From: JBGPIT01 sp041485125 | Lineage (GTDB): Bacteria > Desulfobacterota > Binatia > UTPRO1 | Assembly (NCBI GenBank): GCA_041485125.1 | Contig: JBGPIT010000078.1 | Location: forward strand, 1 to 15,399 | Direction: 5' to 3' | Length of the DNA stretch: 15,399 nt | In this document: piece after piece, positions 7,287-13,787 of the stretch | Position numbering within the stretch: position 1 is the first letter of the stretch | Layout of the letters: each line of letters starts with the position of its first letter | The notes under the pieces: generated by a model | The model's database searches: none | Seen by the model: only the letters and a program-made list of their open reading frames with translations | Told to the model about the DNA's origin: nothing | Translations under genes and position numbers: made by a program

Positions 7287-8294
7287 ATGGCCGTGCGAGT
7301 CGGGATCAACGGCTTCGGCCGTATTGGACGAAACGTCTATCGCGCCTGCCTCGACGAGGCCGGGCTCGAGTTCGTGGCGGTGAACGACATCACCGACGCC
7401 GCGACGCTCGCCCACCTCCTGAAGTACGACTCCGTCCACGGCCGCCTGAAGGCGGAGGTGAAGCACGACAAGGGCTCGCTGACCGTCAACGGTAAGCAGG
7501 TGAAGGTGCTCGCCGAGCGCGATCCGGGCGCGCTGCCGTGGAAGAGCCTCGGCGTCGACGTCGTGCTCGAGTGCAGCGGTCACTTTACCTCGAAGGACAA
7601 GGCGGCGAAGCACCTCGAGGCGGGCGCCAAGAAGGTGCTGATCTCGGCGCCGGCGAAGGGCGTCGACCTGACGCTCTGCTACGGCGTCAACGAGAAGATG
7701 TACGACCCCGCGAAGCACCACGTGCTCTCGAACGCGTCGTGCACGACCAACTGCCTCGCGCCGGTCGCGAAGGTGCTGCACGACAATTTCAAGATCCGCC
7801 GCGGCCTGATGACGACGATCCACTCGTACACCAACGATCAGCGCATCCTCGACCTGCCGCACGAGGATCTGCGTCGCGCCCGCGCCGCCGCGCTCTCGAT
7901 GATTCCGACGACGACGGGCGCCGCGAAGGCGGTCTCGCTGGTCCTGCCGGAGCTCGAGGGCAAGCTCGACGGGATGGCGGTGCGCGTCCCGACGCCGAAC
8001 GTCTCGCTCGTCGATCTCACCGCCGAGCTCGAGAAGAACGCGAGCGCCCAAGACATCAACGCCGCCATGAAGAAGGCCGCCGAGGGCCCGCTGAAGGGTA
8101 TACTCCACTACAGCGACGAGCCGCTCGTTTCCGTCGACTTCAACGGCACGCCGTACTCGTCGATCTTCGACGCGGAGCTGACGCGCGTGATCGACGGCAA
8201 CTTCATCAAGGTGCTGTCGTGGTACGACAACGAGTGGGGCTTCTCGAATCGCATGCGCGACGTCGCCCTCCTCCTCGGTCGCGGCCTCCGCTGA
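7287..8294 (+). CDS. gap: Glyceraldehyde-3-phosphate dehydrogenase, type I
   Basis: Gap oxidises glyceraldehyde 3-phosphate to 1,3-bisphosphoglycerate with NAD in glycolysis. The 335-residue length is standard. The Rossmann motif INGFGRIGRN opens the protein, and Asp34 in AVNDITD fits NAD preference. The catalytic cysteine is Cys152 in SNASCTTNCLAPV, and the partner histidine is in TTIHSYTNDQ. The C-terminal SWYDNEWGFSNRM is also conserved. The ATG at 7287 is set by AGGAGG eight bases upstream. An in-frame extension to 7221 exists but lies within the promoter. It is the first gene of a four-gene plus-strand operon with pgk, tpiA and secG. Confidence 0.98.
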   Translation: MAVRVGINGFGRIGRNVYRACLDEAGLEFVAVNDITDAATLAHLLKYDSVHGRLKAEVKHDKGSLTVNGKQVKVLAERDPGALPWKSLGVDVVLECSGHFTSKDKAAKHLEAGAKKVLISAPAKGVDLTLCYGVNEKMYDPAKHHVLSNASCTTNCLAPVAKVLHDNFKIRRGLMTTIHSYTNDQRILDLPHEDLRRARAAALSMIPTTTGAAKAVSLVLPELEGKLDGMAVRVPTPNVSLVDLTAELEKNASAQDINAAMKKAAEGPLKGILHYSDEPLVSVDFNGTPYSSIFDAELTRVIDGNFIKVLSWYDNEWGFSNRMRDVALLLGRGLR

Positions 8295-8311
8295 GGCGGG
8301 CGCGCCTTTCC

Positions 8312-9496
8312 ATGGCGCTGCGCTACATCGACAGCCTCGACCTCGCCGGCAAGCGGACCTTCATCCGCGCCGACCTGAACGTGCCGTTGAAAGACGGCAC
8401 GATCACCGACGCGACCCGCATCGAGGCCGCGCTGCCGTCGATCAAGTGGACCGTCGCGCAAGGCGGCCACGTGATCCTCGCGTCGCACCTCGGTCGGCCG
8501 AAGGGCAAGCCCGATCCGAAGTACAGCTTGAAGCCCGTCGCGGCGGAGCTGCAGGAGCTCCTGCACCTGAAGGTGCTGCTCGCACCCGACTGTGTCGGGC
8601 CCGAGGTCGAGCGCATGGCCGCGAGCCTCGATCGCCGCGAGGTGCTCCTGCTCGAGAACCTGCGCTTCCATCCCGAAGAGGAAAAGAACGATCCCGCGTT
8701 CGCACGCCAGCTCGCCGCGCTCTGCGAGGTCTACGTCAACGACGCCTTTGGCGCCGCGCACCGCGCCCATGCCTCGACCGAGGGCATGGCGCACCTCGTG
8801 CCCGTCCGCGCCGCCGGCTTTCTCATGAAAAAGGAGATCGAGGCGCTCAGCAAGATCACCCACGATCCGAAGCGGCCGGTCGTCGTGATCCTCGGCGGCG
8901 CCAAGGTGTCGGACAAGATCGGCGTCATCGACCACTTGATGACCAAGGTCGACACCATTCTGATCGGCGGCGCGATGGCCTACACCTTCCTCCGCGCGCA
9001 AGGCCACGAGATCGGCGACTCGCTCTTCGAGGAGGACCGCCTCGAGATCGCGCGTGACGTTCTCGCCCGCGCCGGCTCGCACGACATGGCGCAGCTGCGG
9101 CTCCCCGTCGATCATCTCGTCTCCTCCGACATCAACGGCGCCGCGCCTGCACAGGAGATCGGCATCGACATCCCCGACGGCATGAAGGGCGTCGACATCG
9201 GCCCGAAGACGATCGCCGCCTACCGCGCCGAGATCGCGAAAGGTCGGACGATCTTCTGGAACGGCCCGATGGGCATCTTCGAGGTCGAGGCGTTCAGCCG
9301 CGGCACGATGACGATCGCGAATGCCGTCGCCGACAACAAAGAGGCGATCAGCGTCGTCGGCGGCGGCGACTCGATCGCCGCGCTCATGAAGTCGGGCCGC
9401 GCCGACGACATCACCCACATCTCGACCGGCGGCGGCGCGGCGCTGGAATTTCTCGAAGGCCGGAACCTGCCCGGCATCGTCGCGCTCGAGCAGTGA
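8312..9496 (+). CDS. pgk: Phosphoglycerate kinase
   Basis: Pgk transfers phosphate from 1,3-bisphosphoglycerate to ADP, the next step after Gap. The 394-residue length is typical of bacterial enzymes. Family motifs occur in order: RADLNVPLKDG near the N-terminus (substrate binding), SHLGRPKGKPD, LLENLRFHPEEEKND, VNDAFGAAHRAHAS, GGAKVSDKIGVI, the nucleotide-site motif FWNGPMGIFE and finally VGGGDSIAAL. The start at 8312 (MALRYIDSLDL) lies 17 bases after the gap stop; the short spacer GGCGGGCG gives only a weak ribosome binding site. An open frame continues upstream, but it is the shadow of gap in another frame. Confidence 0.98.
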   Translation: MALRYIDSLDLAGKRTFIRADLNVPLKDGTITDATRIEAALPSIKWTVAQGGHVILASHLGRPKGKPDPKYSLKPVAAELQELLHLKVLLAPDCVGPEVERMAASLDRREVLLLENLRFHPEEEKNDPAFARQLAALCEVYVNDAFGAAHRAHASTEGMAHLVPVRAAGFLMKKEIEALSKITHDPKRPVVVILGGAKVSDKIGVIDHLMTKVDTILIGGAMAYTFLRAQGHEIGDSLFEEDRLEIARDVLARAGSHDMAQLRLPVDHLVSSDINGAAPAQEIGIDIPDGMKGVDIGPKTIAAYRAEIAKGRTIFWNGPMGIFEVEAFSRGTMTIANAVADNKEAISVVGGGDSIAALMKSGRADDITHISTGGGAALEFLEGRNLPGIVALEQ

Positions 9497-9512
9497 GGAA
9501 GGTCGACTACTG

Positions 9513-10283
9513 ATGAAGAAACCCGCCGGACGCCGGCCGCTCATCGCCGGCAACTGGAAGATGCATACGACGCGCGCCGAGGGCGTCGCGCTGGTGGAGG
9601 CGTTGAAGCCCGCGGCCGCCGGCGCGCGCGACCGCGAGGTCGTCGTCGCTCCGCCCTACACCGGCCTCGAGAGCGTCGGACGCGCGCTCGCCGGCACACC
9701 CATCGGCATGGCCGGCCAGAACCTGCACTGGGAGCCGAAGGGCGCCTTCACCGGCGAGATTTCCGGCGAGATGCTGAAGGAGGTCGGCTGCGCGTACGTG
9801 ATCATCGGCCACTCCGAGCGCCGCCAGTACTTCGGCGAGACCGACGAGACCGTGCGGCAGAAGATCGCCGCCGCGCTCCGCGCCGAGCTGAAGCCGATCG
9901 TCTGCATCGGCGAGACGCTCCGCGAGCGCGAGGGCGACAACACCATGCCCATCATCGAGCGTCAGGTGCGCGACGGCCTCGCCGACTTCAGCAAAGAGAT
10001 CGTCCGCGGCCTCACCCTCGCCTACGAGCCGATCTGGGCGATCGGCACCGGGCAGACCGCGACGCCCGAGCAGGCCGAGGAGGTGCATGCGGTGATCCGC
10101 GGGCTCCTCCACGGGCTCGCCGGTGACACCGGCGGCGAGCTAGTTCGCATCCTCTACGGGGGCAGCGTCAAAGCCGACAACATCGACGCGCTGATGGCGC
10201 AACCGAACATCGACGGCGCGCTCGTCGGCGGCGCCAGCCTCGACCCCGAGTCGTTCACTCGCATCATTCAGTTTCGCGCCTGA
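9513..10283 (+). CDS. tpiA: Triosephosphate isomerase
   Basis: TpiA interconverts dihydroxyacetone phosphate and glyceraldehyde 3-phosphate, feeding the Gap reaction. The 256-residue TIM barrel shows GNWKMH with the catalytic lysine near the N-terminus. It also has the electrophilic histidine in VIIGHSERRQYFGETDE, the catalytic glutamate in AYEPIWAIGTGQTATPEQAEE, and the phosphate-binding ILYGGSVKADN followed by DGALVGGASL. The ATG at 9513 lies 16 bases after the pgk stop, with GAGGAAGG about ten bases upstream. All active-site residues are present. Confidence 0.98.
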   Translation: MKKPAGRRPLIAGNWKMHTTRAEGVALVEALKPAAAGARDREVVVAPPYTGLESVGRALAGTPIGMAGQNLHWEPKGAFTGEISGEMLKEVGCAYVIIGHSERRQYFGETDETVRQKIAAALRAELKPIVCIGETLREREGDNTMPIIERQVRDGLADFSKEIVRGLTLAYEPIWAIGTGQTATPEQAEEVHAVIRGLLHGLAGDTGGELVRILYGGSVKADNIDALMAQPNIDGALVGGASLDPESFTRIIQFRA

Positions 10284-10306
10284 CGCCGAAGGAGTATGAA
10301 AGAGCC

Positions 10307-10753
10307 ATGTACATTCTGATCACGATCATCCACGTGCTCGCGTGCTTCGTCCTCGTCCTCGTCGTCCTCCTCCAGGCCGGCAAGGGCGCCGACATCGGCG
10401 CCGTCTTCGGCGGCGCGAGCTCGACGATTTTCGGCAGCAGCGGCGCGGGCAACTTCCTCACCAGACTCACCACCGCCGCCGCGATCGTCTTCATGGCGAC
10501 GTCGCTCGCGCTCACGTACGGCACGACTCACAGCACGACCTCGACGATCATGCCCGAGAGCAGCGTCGCGCCGGCGGTCAACGACTCCGCGCCGGGCGGC
10601 CCCGGAGCGGCGGCCGACGATGAGGCCGCGAACGTTGCCGACAGCGGTGCGGCCGGTGATGAAGCACCCGCCCCCGCGGCCGACGCGAACAGCGGCGAAG
10701 CCGCGAAGCCCGCGGACGAAGCGGCCGCGCCGAACGCCCCCGCCGCGCCGTAG
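10307..10753 (+). CDS. secG: Preprotein translocase subunit SecG with long acidic tail
   Basis: SecG is a small membrane subunit of the SecYEG channel. Two membrane segments flank the conserved cytoplasmic loop: the first helix (about 1-23, MYILITIIHVLACFVLVLVV) and the second (about 50-72, LTRLTTAAAIVFMATSLALT). Between them lies LLQAGKGADIGAVFGGASSTIFGSSGAGNFL, matching the SecG pattern. After residue 80 comes an Ala/Asp/Glu/Pro-rich tail of about 65 residues with no recognisable domain, which makes the protein longer than the 70-110 residues common for SecG. GAAGGAG lies 12 bases before the ATG. It closes the gap-pgk-tpiA-secG operon and is followed at once by a hairpin. Confidence 0.93.
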   Translation: MYILITIIHVLACFVLVLVVLLQAGKGADIGAVFGGASSTIFGSSGAGNFLTRLTTAAAIVFMATSLALTYGTTHSTTSTIMPESSVAPAVNDSAPGGPGAAADDEAANVADSGAAGDEAPAPAADANSGEAAKPADEAAAPNAPAAP

Positions 10754-10760
10754 TCGCCAA

Positions 10761-10781
10761 GCGGCTCGTGGAACGAGCCGC
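10761..10781. terminator. Hairpin between convergent secG and the RMD1-family gene
   Basis: GCGGCTCGT (10761-10769), loop GGA, and ACGAGCCGC (10773-10781) form a perfect 9-bp GC-rich stem. It lies seven bases after the secG stop and two bases from the stop of the opposing gene, so it can serve both strands. No long T-run follows in either direction, so termination may need help or the stem may only protect 3' ends. Confidence 0.6.
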
Positions 10782-10783
10782 CG

Positions 10784-11869
10784 TCAGCGCACGAACGCGA
10801 GGACGATCTCGATCACGATCAGGAGGATGATCGCGATCTCGAGCAGCTCCGCACGCGCCGTCGCCGCCCGGTCGGCGAAGACGTCCGAGATCTTCTGGAT
10901 CAGCTCGAGCTTACCGTCGACGCTGCGCTGCCACTCGTCGAGGTGAAGGCGCGCCGCCGTCCGCGCGTAGATCTTGGTGAGGTAGAGATCGCCGACGAGC
11001 TTGAGCGCGTTGGTGAGGCGCTCGCGCAGGGTCGCCGTGTCGAGGCGCAGCTCCGAGAGCTCCCGCACCCGCACCACCGTGCGGCTGAGCGCGAACGTGC
11101 GGCGGCCTCGCCCCACGTGCTCGTAGAGCGAGTTGATGCGGCGGTCGAGCATGCCGTCGAGGAAGCGCAGCTCGAGCAGCTGCACGTTCAGCAGCTCGAG
11201 GACGTTCAGCGCCTCCTCGTAGTCCTGGTCGGAGATGAGCGCGACGTTCCAGTCGGTGACGACCAGATCGTCGGGCGTGTAGACGACCGCGGTCCGAAGA
11301 ACGTCGTCGGTCTCGCTCGCGCTGAGCAGCGCCGTCTCGCAGTGCACCGCCCGCGCCAGCACCTCACGGTACTCCGCAAGCAGCGCCTCGGCCGCGATCG
11401 GCGGCTCGAAGCGCGCCACCTGCACGACGAAGTAGTCCTCGACGAGTCCGCTACCGTCGAGCTGCGGCCGTGACACCGCCGGCGCGATTCGGGGAAACGC
11501 TTGCCGGAGCACGTCACGCGCTTGCGTCTCGAGCCCCGCGCCGGTGGCAAGCGCCGCCGTGATCCCCGGCAGACTCGCGAGCTCCACGCCGTCGAACGGC
11601 ATCCCGAAGACCGTCGTCACCGCGCCGAACTCGTGGACGCGAAGCGAGACCGTCGATCGCACCGGCCGCTCGATCAGCATCACGTCCCGATCCTCCAGCG
11701 GCACCACCAGCGGCGGCGACGAGTACTGCACGTGCGCCGGCGCGATCTTCCGGCCGCTCATCGACGCCCGCACCCCCTCCGGCAGCTCGCGCCGCAGCCG
11801 ATCGAGGTCGATCTCGTAGCCGACGTCGAACGAGAAGAACGCGAACAGCCGGCCCGCCGCGATGCGCAT
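10784..11869 (-). CDS. RMD1/YagE family protein (DUF155)
   Basis: This 361-residue protein resembles the RMD1/RMND1/YagE (DUF155) family: an N-terminal alpha/beta part, a middle part with VYTPDDLVVTDWNVALISDQD and LNVQLLELRFLDGMLD, and a membrane helix at the extreme C-terminus (ELLEIAIILLIVIEIVLAFV) followed by a single Arg. Mitochondrial members such as RMND1 are linked to mitochondrial translation; the bacterial role is unknown. The start is taken at ATG 11869 (MRIAAGRLFAFF), where similarity to the usual family beginning starts. A GTG at 11935 would add 22 residues of unlikely sequence. The gene is convergent with secG and lies between secG and tRNA-Leu. Confidence 0.8.
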   Translation of the reverse strand: MRIAAGRLFAFFSFDVGYEIDLDRLRRELPEGVRASMSGRKIAPAHVQYSSPPLVVPLEDRDVMLIERPVRSTVSLRVHEFGAVTTVFGMPFDGVELASLPGITAALATGAGLETQARDVLRQAFPRIAPAVSRPQLDGSGLVEDYFVVQVARFEPPIAAEALLAEYREVLARAVHCETALLSASETDDVLRTAVVYTPDDLVVTDWNVALISDQDYEEALNVLELLNVQLLELRFLDGMLDRRINSLYEHVGRGRRTFALSRTVVRVRELSELRLDTATLRERLTNALKLVGDLYLTKIYARTAARLHLDEWQRSVDGKLELIQKISDVFADRAATARAELLEIAIILLIVIEIVLAFVR

Positions 11870-11888
11870 GCGGCGATCTTGGCTCCCA

Positions 11889-11936
11889 TGCGTGCGCTGG
11901 TGCAACGCGCCGAGCGGGTCAACGCCTCCCGCCACC
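11889..11936 (+). pseudogene. Possible dtd 5'-end remnant
   Basis: On the plus strand an ATG at 11889 begins MRALVQRAERVNAS. Its first ten residues resemble the N-terminus of D-aminoacyl-tRNA deacylase (Dtd), typically MRALVQRV-R followed by ASVTV. After about 15 codons the likeness ends, and the frame continues into the tRNA. If real, it is only the first few percent of the gene. The match is short and could be chance. Confidence 0.2.
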
Positions 11937-11955
11937 GCGCGACGCCGCTGCAGAC

Positions 11956-11984
11956 TCGACAGGTTCGCGGTCCGATGCTACGGA
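11956..11984 (+). promoter_or_regulatory. Weak candidate promoter for tRNA-Leu
   Basis: TCGACA (11956-11961, five of six matches to the -35 consensus) is followed after 17 bases by TACGGA (11979-11984), a poor -10. The spacing and the distance of about 15 bases to the mature tRNA 5' end are plausible, but the -10 is weak. Confidence 0.25.
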
Positions 11985-11999
11985 TTCACTCGCTGTCAC

Positions 12000-12082
12000 G
12001 CGAGGATGGCGGAATGGCAGACGCGCTAGTTTGAGGGGCTAGTGGGGTAACACCCGTGGGGGTTCAAGTCCCCCTCCTCGCA
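12000..12082 (+). tRNA. tRNA-Leu (anticodon GAG)
   Basis: The 83-base sequence folds as a class II tRNA. The acceptor arms GCGAGGA (12000-12006) and TCCTCGC (12075-12081) pair fully, with discriminator A at 12082. The anticodon stem CTAGT/GCTAG encloses the loop TTGAGGG with anticodon GAG (12033-12035), reading CUC and CUU. A long variable arm (GGGT-AAC-ACCC) is diagnostic of leucine or serine type. The T arm is GGGGG-TTCAAGT-CCCCC. CCA is not encoded. In E. coli a tRNA-Leu(GAG) gene also follows secG, which supports an ancestral linkage interrupted here by the RMD1-family gene. Confidence 0.96.
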
Positions 12083-12104
12083 CTCGACGTCCTCCATCGT
12101 CGTC

Positions 12105-12147
12105 CATCGGAGATCGCGGGCGTTCGATCCTCTTGCGCCCTGCCGTC
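12105..12147 (-). repeat. Inverted 43-bp copy of the glycosyltransferase 5' region (block A')
   Basis: Read on the minus strand, these 43 bases match 14219-14261 (the 40 bases before the glycosyltransferase ATG plus the ATG) with a single mismatch. The match ends at the start codon; only a few scattered bases agree beyond it. With the downstream original it forms an inverted repeat pair about 2.1 kb apart that encloses the AAA-ATPase cassette. Confidence 0.9.
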
Positions 12148-12148
12148 C

Positions 12149-12329
12149 GCCACAAGTCGTCATCGGTCGCGTAGGCGACGTAGCGATCGGCGGTCTCGCG
12201 CAAAATCCGGTTCCGATGCCCCGTAACAGTAGCCGTGTCCTTTTGCGAAGCGATGAAAGTGGACGCGCCGATCGTCGAAGCCGCGCACCACGGCCTCGGT
12301 GCGATCGTCGCAGCCGTCGCCGACGACGT
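12149..12329 (-). pseudogene. Inverted fragment of a family-2 glycosyltransferase gene (block B')
   Basis: This stretch is the reverse complement of 14365-14544, which encodes residues 36-95 of the intact glycosyltransferase, including the DDD nucleotide-sugar site. By hand alignment I count five substitutions and one inserted C (in the run of four C at 12219-12222) over 180 bases. The insertion breaks the frame, so the piece cannot make the protein. Four of the five substitutions are synonymous. It lies one base after block A' and three bases before block C, and the 103 bases that separate A and B in the intact locus are absent. Confidence 0.9.
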
Positions 12330-12332
12330 CAG

Positions 12333-12454
12333 GCGCTCGCGGCGTGCGAGCAGCGATCGCTCGATCTCGTCGCGACCCGCTCGGCGCACGTCAGAGCCTC
12401 GGGTGACGTCGATCCGCACTTCTTCGCCTTCGACTGGCGCCGCGGCGCGGTGGC
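12333..12454 (+). pseudogene. Direct fragment of a family-2 glycosyltransferase gene (block C)
   Basis: This 122-base stretch matches 14565-14686 in the same orientation (residues 103-143 of the intact protein, ending near DPHFFAFDWRRGAL). I count six substitutions, of which five leave the amino acids unchanged; one codon changes from CGG to AGA with two substitutions and still reads Arg. The likeness stops abruptly at 12454. A little further on, another frame reads GDDFMKVFRV then stop, which weakly recalls the QWRDFMRF segment near the C-terminus of the intact protein, so a fourth small block is possible. Confidence 0.9.
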
Positions 12455-12528
12455 CTGGGCGACGACTTCATGAAGGTCTTCCGGGTATGACGGCGCCGCG
12501 GGGCGCGGCCGATTTGAGCGAAGTTAGT
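12455..12528. other. Intergenic spacer without recognisable gene
   Basis: Between the end of the glycosyltransferase fragments and the ATPase control region I see only a GC-rich stretch (around 12491-12510) and then a change to AT-richer sequence from about 12511. The composition change probably marks the left border of the inserted ATPase cassette. Confidence 0.5.
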
Positions 12529-12553
12529 CAAGTTATCGCATTCTTGTAACTTG
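12529..12553. promoter_or_regulatory. Operator-like inverted repeat upstream of the AAA ATPase
   Basis: CAAGTTA (12529-12535) and TAACTTG (12547-12553) form a perfect 7-bp inverted repeat with an 11-base spacer. An extra direct AAGTTA at 12521-12526 gives three copies of the half-site. The right arm overlaps the proposed -35 box, so a bound protein would repress. Which protein binds is unknown. Confidence 0.5.
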
Positions 12554-12572
12554 CCTAAGAATCTCCTAAACT
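12544..12572 (+). promoter_or_regulatory. Promoter giving a leaderless mRNA for the AAA ATPase
   Basis: TTGTAA (12544-12549) and TAAACT (12567-12572) are separated by 17 bases, each with four of six consensus matches. The GTG start codon at 12579 lies seven bases after the -10, about where transcription should begin. No Shine-Dalgarno sequence precedes the GTG. Together these suggest a leaderless transcript. Confidence 0.5.
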
Positions 12573-12578
12573 CCCGAC

Positions 12579-13772
12579 GTGGATCGGATTAGGAACCCGT
12601 TTGCCCCCGGCGCGGGGATGCCGCCCCCGGAACTGGCCGGCCGCGACGAGCTGCGTGAAACCATTCGCGTGGCACTGGAGCGGGTGCGCTTGGGCCTTCC
12701 GAGCAAGAGCATCCTGATGGTCGGACTGCGGGGTGTCGGCAAGACCGTCCTGCTCGACCGCATGCGCGAGGACGCCGAGGCTTCCGGTCTACAGACCCTG
12801 CGCGCCGAAGCGCCCGAGAACCGATCCCTGCCCGCACTACTGGCGCCAGAATTGCGGATCGCGTTGTTACGGCTGTCGCGGAACGAGCAGGCCAAGGGAC
12901 TGGCTACGCGCGCGCTGCGAGGGCTTGCGGGCTTCGCCAAGGCGCTCAAGATCAAGTACCAGGATATCGAGGTTGGTCTCGATTTCGATCCCGAACCTGG
13001 CCTCGCCGACAACGGCGACCTAGAGCATGACCTGCAGGCGCTGCTTGAGGCGGCTGGCGCCGCGGCAAAGAAGGCCGGGACCGCGCTCGTGCTGTTCATC
13101 GACGAGCTGCAATACGTCGAAGAGGTACAATTGGCGGCGCTCATCGTGGCACTGCATCGCGCGGCGCAGCGCCGCCTCCCCGTCGTGCTCGTGGGTGCCG
13201 GCCTGCCCCAGCTTCGAGGGCAGATGGGCCGGGCGAAGTCCTACGCCGAGCGCCTGTTTGACTTCCCCGAGATCGGACCGCTTCCCGACGCCGAGGCTAA
13301 GATCGCCATCGCCAAGCCTGCCCGGGCACAGGGCATCGAGGTGAATGAGGACGCCCTTCGGGCCGTCGTGGAGCAGACGCGTGGGTACCCATATTTTCTC
13401 CAGGAGTGGGGCAAGCACGCGTGGGACACCGCCGCGATGTCACCAATCACCCGCGATGATGTGGAGCAGGCGTCGACAGCAGCGCTCGCAGCGCTCGACG
13501 AGAGCTTCTTCCGCGTGCGATTCGACCGCCTGACACCGGCCGAGAAGCGCTATCTGCGCGCGATGGCGGAGCTTGGACCTGGGCCGCACCGTTCTGGTGA
13601 CATCGCGGACGAACTCGGCCGCAAAGTGACATCGCTCGGTCCGACACGAAACCAGCTAATCGCCAAGGGCATGATCTGGAGCCCGAGCCACGGCGACACG
13701 GCATTCACGGTGCCGCTGTTCGACGAGTTCATGCGCCGGATCATTCCCGGCGATGATTGGCGGACCGGATAG
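12579..13772 (+). CDS. AAA/Orc1-Cdc6-like ATPase, likely horizontally acquired
   Basis: This 397-residue protein is a P-loop ATPase of the AAA_16 / Orc1-Cdc6-like type; its cellular role is not known. A GRDE box (21-24) precedes Walker A GLRGVGKT (49-56). Walker B is LVLFIDE (170-176), and a sensor-1 region is VVLVGAG (202-208). The GYPYFLQEWG stretch (269-278) is typical of the lid in this group. The C-terminal part (about 315-390, RLTPAEKRYLRAMAEL onward) looks like a winged helix for DNA or partner binding. The start is GTG with no ribosome binding site. Codon choice is looser than in the flanking genes (TTG, CTA and AAT-type codons), and flanking sequences are rearranged, both signs of transfer. 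The next gene begins 15 bases after its stop. Confidence 0.82.
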   Translation: MDRIRNPFAPGAGMPPPELAGRDELRETIRVALERVRLGLPSKSILMVGLRGVGKTVLLDRMREDAEASGLQTLRAEAPENRSLPALLAPELRIALLRLSRNEQAKGLATRALRGLAGFAKALKIKYQDIEVGLDFDPEPGLADNGDLEHDLQALLEAAGAAAKKAGTALVLFIDELQYVEEVQLAALIVALHRAAQRRLPVVLVGAGLPQLRGQMGRAKSYAERLFDFPEIGPLPDAEAKIAIAKPARAQGIEVNEDALRAVVEQTRGYPYFLQEWGKHAWDTAAMSPITRDDVEQASTAALAALDESFFRVRFDRLTPAEKRYLRAMAELGPGPHRSGDIADELGRKVTSLGPTRNQLIAKGMIWSPSHGDTAFTVPLFDEFMRRIIPGDDWRTG

Positions 13773-13787
13773 ACGAGCCGCGACTCG

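Noticed and set aside
12058..12082. Integration site (att) at the tRNA-Leu 3' end
   Set aside because: I looked for a second copy of the T-arm/acceptor sequence to the right and found none, and no integrase gene is present. The island end may lie outside the window.
12039..12419. A 126-codon minus-strand frame containing GHRNRILRETADRYVAY
   Set aside because: It only reads part of inverted block B' and then runs through block A' and the tRNA. The inserted base breaks the glycosyltransferase frame, so it is a fragment and not a gene.
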